Part shown: one piece after another, positions 20,779 through 23,283 of the stretch
How positions within the stretch are numbered: the stretch's first letter is position 1
How the letters are laid out: every line of letters starts with the position of its first letter
Source of the DNA: a virus
IMG/VR virus record: IMGVR_UViG_3300043427_000549
Location: 1 to 23,283 of that record
Strand: one strand, 5' to 3'
DNA: 23,283 nucleotides
Translations under genes and position numbers: made by a program
The notes under the pieces: model-generated
Database searches by the model: none
Told to the model about the DNA's origin: nothing
What the model saw: the letters and a program-made list of their open reading frames with translations, nothing else

Positions 20779-20948
20779 TTAAATCTAGATTCCTTGATCT
20801 TGCTTACTCTATTGAAATTATTGCAGAAGCTATTGATGAAAACTTTGGGGAAGGATATGCAAAAGCGCATCCTGAGTTAATTGCGGCTCAAATACAAGGC
20901 GCTGCAATTCACCGGCTAGCCGATGCGATTGGCGAGGTCAAGAGATGA
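20775..20948 (+). CDS. Small helical protein with TTG start after ssb
   Basis: A 57-residue gene starting with TTG at 20775, overlapping the ssb stop (TTGA). Support for this start is a near-perfect Shine-Dalgarno (GAGGAGGTGG, 20761-20770) 4 bases upstream and in-frame continuity to a stop that overlaps the next gene. The protein LDLAYSIEIIAEAIDENFG, then KAHPELIAAQIQGAAIHRLA, is fully helical and looks like a small phage family often near ssb. It is more AT-rich than its neighbours. Function unknown. Confidence 0.75.
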   Translation: MIKSRFLDLAYSIEIIAEAIDENFGEGYAKAHPELIAAQIQGAAIHRLADAIGEVKR

Positions 20949-21097
20949 ACGAAGCCACCATCAAAGCAGCCTTTGACGAGTGGTGGCGTGACAGCTATGG
21001 GGTGCCTCCGGGCACCCATGCCGTCATGACTCACACCGCTTTTGCTGCGCACCTGCTGACTCTATTGGAACTTATGCAGCCCGAACCAAACCAATGA
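20945..21097 (+). CDS. Very small protein (50 residues), unknown
   Basis: This starts with an ATG at 20945 that overlaps the preceding stop, and ends in a TGA overlapping the next ATG at 21094, so it exactly fills the space. The sequence ATIKAAFDEWWRDSYGVPPG, then THAVMTHTAFAAHLLTLLEL has a double Trp and helical ends, typical of conserved phage micro-proteins. No function can be given. The perfect fit of both 4-base overlaps is the main support. Confidence 0.7.
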   Translation: MNEATIKAAFDEWWRDSYGVPPGTHAVMTHTAFAAHLLTLLELMQPEPNQ

Positions 21098-21675
21098 ACA
21101 AAGCACTGAATTCTGCTCTTGTCTGCGTGGCACTAGTCGTTACGCCTTGGCCTGCAATTGCCTCTGGCGGAAAGGATGACAACCGCAACGGCTCCCAGCA
21201 ACAGACCAACAATCAGAGCAACAGCCAAACTAATAGCCAAACCGCTACCGCTACAACCGGCAGCAACGTCAACACCGTAAACATTTCCAGCGGAAGTGCT
21301 TCAGGGGGGTTGAGTTCCGTCTCTACCTCTAACACCAACAACTACATCGGCTATCCCGATTGGATCAATGTTGTCCCATCGCAATCCGGCGTCTCTGTTG
21401 ACTCTGTGACCTGCCAAGGGCCAACTCTTACTGCCACCGCTTCGACGCTGACCACCAACTCTTACAGCAATCAGTACGGAGTACAAGGAGCTATCGGCTT
21501 CTCAGTGCCAATTGGTGGGCAGGCAGACTGCAACGCAGTACAAGCCGCAATCCGTAAGCGTGCTGTTGTTGAAAACAGCGTCAGGCTTGCCCTTGCCTGT
21601 AATCAACTGCAAGCCAGCGGGATCCAAGTGGATGTCGAAAAGTTCCCAGACCTTGCAATCTGTGCTTCCAAATGA
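21094..21675 (+). CDS. Exported Gln/Asn/Ser-rich protein
   Basis: This encodes 193 residues with a clear Sec signal peptide: Lys near the start, a hydrophobic core (SALVCVALVVTPWPAIA) and a probable cleavage after A-I-A near residue 23. Residues 25-85 are low complexity (QQQTNNQSNSQTNSQTATAT, then many Ser, Asn, Thr and Gly), like a flexible linker or surface filament. The C-terminal about 105 residues look folded, with IGFSVPIGGQADCNAVQAAI and VRLALACNQLQASGIQV, and four cysteines in the mature part that could form disulphides. It would act in the periplasm or outside the cell. No family recognised. Such a protein is out of place in a replication operon. Confidence 0.75.
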   Translation: MNKALNSALVCVALVVTPWPAIASGGKDDNRNGSQQQTNNQSNSQTNSQTATATTGSNVNTVNISSGSASGGLSSVSTSNTNNYIGYPDWINVVPSQSGVSVDSVTCQGPTLTATASTLTTNSYSNQYGVQGAIGFSVPIGGQADCNAVQAAIRKRAVVENSVRLALACNQLQASGIQVDVEKFPDLAICASK

Positions 21676-21908
21676 CCGACCCAATCAACCCTGACCACTA
21701 CAAGCAAGGCGACATCGAGTGCATTGACGCGATCAGGGCCGCACTAGGCCCTGACGGGTTCAAAGCATACTGCAAAGGCCAGGTGATCAAGTACCTCTGG
21801 CGCGCTGAACATAAAGGCAGCCCAATGCAGGATTATTGCAAGGCCGAATGGTATTGCGATCGTCTAGCGGTTGATGCTGTATTCAACGAACCACTTAATG
21901 CGTTGTAG
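21672..21908 (+). CDS. DUF3310 protein (T7 gp1.7-like)
   Basis: This encodes 78 residues of the DUF3310 family: INPDHYKQGDIECIDAI, then GFKAYCKGQVIKYLWRAEHK, and DYCKAEWYCDRLAV. The conserved HY, K and YxWR-type residues are present. In T7 the related gp1.7 region is involved in nucleotide metabolism, so a role in nucleotide handling is plausible and matches the dCTP deaminase gene three genes downstream. It overlaps the previous gene by 4 bases and the next by 11. Confidence 0.85.
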   Translation: MTDPINPDHYKQGDIECIDAIRAALGPDGFKAYCKGQVIKYLWRAEHKGSPMQDYCKAEWYCDRLAVDAVFNEPLNAL

Positions 21909-22230
21909 AACCTGCAAAAGCAAAAACACGAGGGTTACATGCACTGAGCATCAAGGCAACACAACCAAACGGTATTGCCGTTGCCTTGATTGCAAAGAGC
22001 GGTATATCACAGTTGAAACCTATTTGCACCCAATTACGGAAACGCATCCAAGGCAAATCAAGCGCGGCGAGGACAATAACCTCGCCGTTTTAACAGAGCA
22101 AAATGTACGTGACATCCGCCGCCTTGCACGGGATAACACCTACAAGGTGATTGCCAAGCAGTACGGCATCCATCCATCAACGGTTTACCGCATTGTCAAT
22201 GGCAAGCGGTGGTCGCACATCAAGGATTAA
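21898..22230 (+). CDS. NrdR-like zinc-ribbon fused to helix-turn-helix
   Basis: This encodes 110 residues from the ATG at 21898, chosen since the zinc ribbon begins there. Residues 1-42 have CxxC at 3-6 and CxxC at 29-32 with RYCRCLDCKERYITVE, like the N-terminal ribbon of NrdR. The ATP-cone of NrdR is missing. Residues about 65-110, NLAVLTEQNVRDIRRLARDN then YKVIAKQYGIHPSTVYRIVN and GKRWSHI, are the HTH often attached to phage HNH nucleases. The result is a two-part DNA-binding regulator with no nuclease. It may regulate nucleotide or replication genes; that is inferred. Confidence 0.75.
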   Translation: MRCRTCKSKNTRVTCTEHQGNTTKRYCRCLDCKERYITVETYLHPITETHPRQIKRGEDNNLAVLTEQNVRDIRRLARDNTYKVIAKQYGIHPSTVYRIVNGKRWSHIKD

Positions 22231-22232
22231 CC

Positions 22233-22505
22233 ATGCCAGCACAGACAACAGTCTTAAATCCATCCGCCAGGGCAATGGCAGCCCGCAACCGGACGCTCAA
22301 TATCCGGGTGACAGATGAAGAAATTGCAATGGCGCGGCATTTGGGCAATGGCAACGCTTCACATGGTTACCGCCTTGCAATTCGTTACATGTCCGAAAGG
22401 TCAATCCGTGGCATCCCATTAAGCACTATGCTGCGCGCTGCGGCTGAGATGGCTGCAGAGCTTGAACGTTCACCTAAACGCGGCGCAAAGCCGACAACAC
22501 GATGA
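22233..22505 (+). CDS. RHH-like small DNA-binding protein
   Basis: This encodes 90 residues from the ATG at 22233, 2 bases after the upstream stop. Residues 22-55, NRTLNIRVTDEEIAMARHLG followed by NASHGYRLAIRYM, have the strand-helix-turn-helix pattern of ribbon-helix-helix proteins (LNIRVTDEE, then a G-N-A-S-H-G turn). The C-terminal part is a helical, basic extension. It overlaps the dCTP deaminase start by 4 bases. It is probably a regulator. The assignment is weaker than for the two RHH proteins in the left arm. Confidence 0.6.
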   Translation: MPAQTTVLNPSARAMAARNRTLNIRVTDEEIAMARHLGNGNASHGYRLAIRYMSERSIRGIPLSTMLRAAAEMAAELERSPKRGAKPTTR

Positions 22506-23056
22506 TTCTCTGCGACACCGAGATCCAAGAATTGATTGCTGACCATGCCATGGTGCAGCACTACCAGCCAGAACTAGTCAACCCAGCGAGTTTGGATCTG
22601 CGTGTTGGCAATTTGATCATGCTTGAATCGGTCACATCACACCAGATGATCCCGCTGGACATCAGCGGCTATACCGTCGAGCACCCTTACGAGCTGGTGC
22701 CAGGGCAGTTCATCTTGGCGCAGACGATTGAGGTGTTCCACATGCCGGAGGACATTGCCGGGTTGTTCTTCCTTAAATCCAGCCGCGCACGCGAAGGCTA
22801 CGAGAACCTGCACGCCGGTTACGCCGATCCTGGTTGGCATGGCAGTGCATTGACGCTGGAGTTGAAGAACGCACGGCAACTGCAGCCGCTGCCGATCTAT
22901 CCAGGCCTCAAGATTGGGCAGATGGTGTTCTGGCGCATGAGCAGCAAGCCTGCCTTGAGCTACGCCGTGACGGGTAGCTACAACAACGACAGGTTAGTCT
23001 CTGCCAGCAAGCAATTCGCTAGCCGCTGTTCGATGCCATTCCTGGACGCTGCATGA
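22502..23056 (+). CDS. dcd: dCTP deaminase/dUTPase-family protein
   Basis: This encodes 184 residues of the Dcd/dUTPase superfamily. NPASLDLRVG (27-36), the region LKSSRAREG with S93-S94 and R97, then GYADPGWHG (106-114), LTLELKN with E120 as the likely catalytic glutamate, GLKIGQMVFWRM and a SYNND motif near the end match dCTP deaminase layout. It would convert dCTP to dUTP (or directly to dUMP if bifunctional), feeding thymidylate synthesis for phage DNA. Length is normal (about 190). The stop codon region is overlapped by an antisense small gene. Confidence 0.87.
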   Translation: MILCDTEIQELIADHAMVQHYQPELVNPASLDLRVGNLIMLESVTSHQMIPLDISGYTVEHPYELVPGQFILAQTIEVFHMPEDIAGLFFLKSSRAREGYENLHAGYADPGWHGSALTLELKNARQLQPLPIYPGLKIGQMVFWRMSSKPALSYAVTGSYNNDRLVSASKQFASRCSMPFLDAA

Positions 23057-23215
23057 CCTCATCGCCTCTCGCGCCAGCCAGTGGATTTGCGACTTCTGGC
23101 TGGCTTCCTGCTCGGCTAGCAGCAGCGCATACTCCAGCAACCCATTCCAGTCGCCCTTGGCGTGTAGTGCTCGCAATGCGCTTGCATTGGCTGCACCGTG
23201 GAATTGTGCTTCCAT
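22994..23215 (-). CDS. Small antisense-oriented gene in the right arm
   Basis: This is a 73-residue frame on the minus strand, starting at an ATG at 23215 (alternatives at 23239 and 23254). The sequence ANASALRALHAKGDWNGLLE then YALLLAEQEASQKSQIHWLA and REAM looks like a real helical protein, unlike the Arg/Pro-rich plus-strand frame over the same bases. It resembles short proteins seen in cyanophages with a LLxxYxxLLxxQ...WLxREA pattern, by memory only. Its last 21 residues lie antisense to the 3' end of the dCTP deaminase gene. It occupies the whole gap before the next plus-strand gene. Function unknown. Confidence 0.55.
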   Translation of the reverse strand: MEAQFHGAANASALRALHAKGDWNGLLEYALLLAEQEASQKSQIHWLAREAMRSCSVQEWHRTAASELLAGRD

Positions 23216-23237
23216 TGTGTGAACCAAAGGATTACCC

Positions 23238-23283
23238 ATGACTGATTCCATCAAGGACTACCTCAACGATATTGCCAAGCAAC
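23238..23283 (+). CDS. Start of possible sigma-70-family factor (incomplete)
   Basis: Only the first 15 codons are in the window: MTDSIKDYLNDIAKQ. A good Shine-Dalgarno (AAAGGA, 23226-23231) lies 6 bases upstream. The D-S-I-K-D-Y-L-N-D-I pattern is that of sigma region 1.2 in primary and group 2 sigma factors (DxVRxYLxxIG), which in phages often begin right at this motif. If right, the phage encodes its own sigma factor to redirect host RNA polymerase. The evidence is short, and the call needs the following sequence. Confidence 0.4.
   Translation, partial: MTDSIKDYLNDIAKQ

Noticed and set aside
21190-21250. Short direct repeats coding NSQTNSQT considered as a minisatellite
   Set aside because: They are only a few units, in frame, and are explained by the low-complexity linker of the exported protein.
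23053-23241. A plus-strand frame whose ATG overlaps the dCTP deaminase stop
   Set aside because: The overlap is tempting, but the protein is Pro/Arg/His-rich with no structure, while the minus strand reads as a normal helical protein.
1-23283. Search for tRNAs, CRISPR arrays, insertion sequences and attachment sites
   Set aside because: No cloverleaf, regularly spaced repeats, transposase or integrase was seen on reading; short repeats found are explained above.

Overview
The window looks like the central part of a tailed double-stranded DNA phage (or prophage) of a cyanobacterium, most likely a picocyanobacterium of the Synechococcus/Cyanobium type. The host assignment rests on a gene for a cyanobacterial AbrB-type regulator (cyAbrB) between the terminase and portal genes, and on the general style of the small proteins and the single-stranded DNA-binding protein. 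It is an inference. No integrase, attachment site, tRNA, CRISPR array or insertion sequence is visible, so free phage and prophage cannot be told apart. The window ends inside genes on both sides.

The layout is two divergent arms that start from a control region at about 13.59-13.66 kb. The left arm is read leftwards (minus strand). From right to left it holds a small ribbon-helix-helix (RHH) protein, a primase-polymerase/VapE-type helicase, a second RHH protein, a small unknown gene, a phage-encoded sliding clamp (DnaN), small and large terminase, cyAbrB, a DUF4055-type portal, a small gene, a MuF-type minor head protein, three small basic or unknown genes, a scaffold-like protein, the major capsid protein, a beta-rich decoration-like protein, a small ORF, a DnaT_2-like head-tail protein, a small protein and an incomplete tail-fibre-like protein. 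Packaging and head genes thus follow replication genes on one strand.

The right arm is read rightwards (plus strand) and is a tightly packed early/replication operon: a SNF2-type helicase fused to a DNA amino-methyltransferase, a DEAH helicase with a zinc finger, a VRR-NUC nuclease, an unknown protein, two small membrane proteins, a RecE-like exonuclease, a RecT/Bet annealase, small accessory genes, SSB, a Gln/Asn-rich exported protein, DUF3310, an NrdR-like zinc-ribbon/HTH protein, an RHH-like protein, a dCTP deaminase/dUTPase-family protein, and at the edge the first 15 codons of what may be a sigma-70 factor. Most neighbours overlap by 4 bases (ATGA, GTGA or TTGA), which implies translational coupling.

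Points of most interest: the helicase-methyltransferase fusion beside a second helicase and nucleases; a viral clamp with no polymerase in view; the viral cyAbrB; a repeat-rich region at 11.18-11.39 kb with GGTTAG repeats, an A/T tract and a G-run that could be an origin or operator; two genes sharing an almost identical non-Shine-Dalgarno leader; paired inverted repeats at 4.1 kb; one small gene in reverse orientation in each arm; and several genes that overlap out of frame. Several real genes are shorter than 60 codons or run off the window edge and were found by direct reading.
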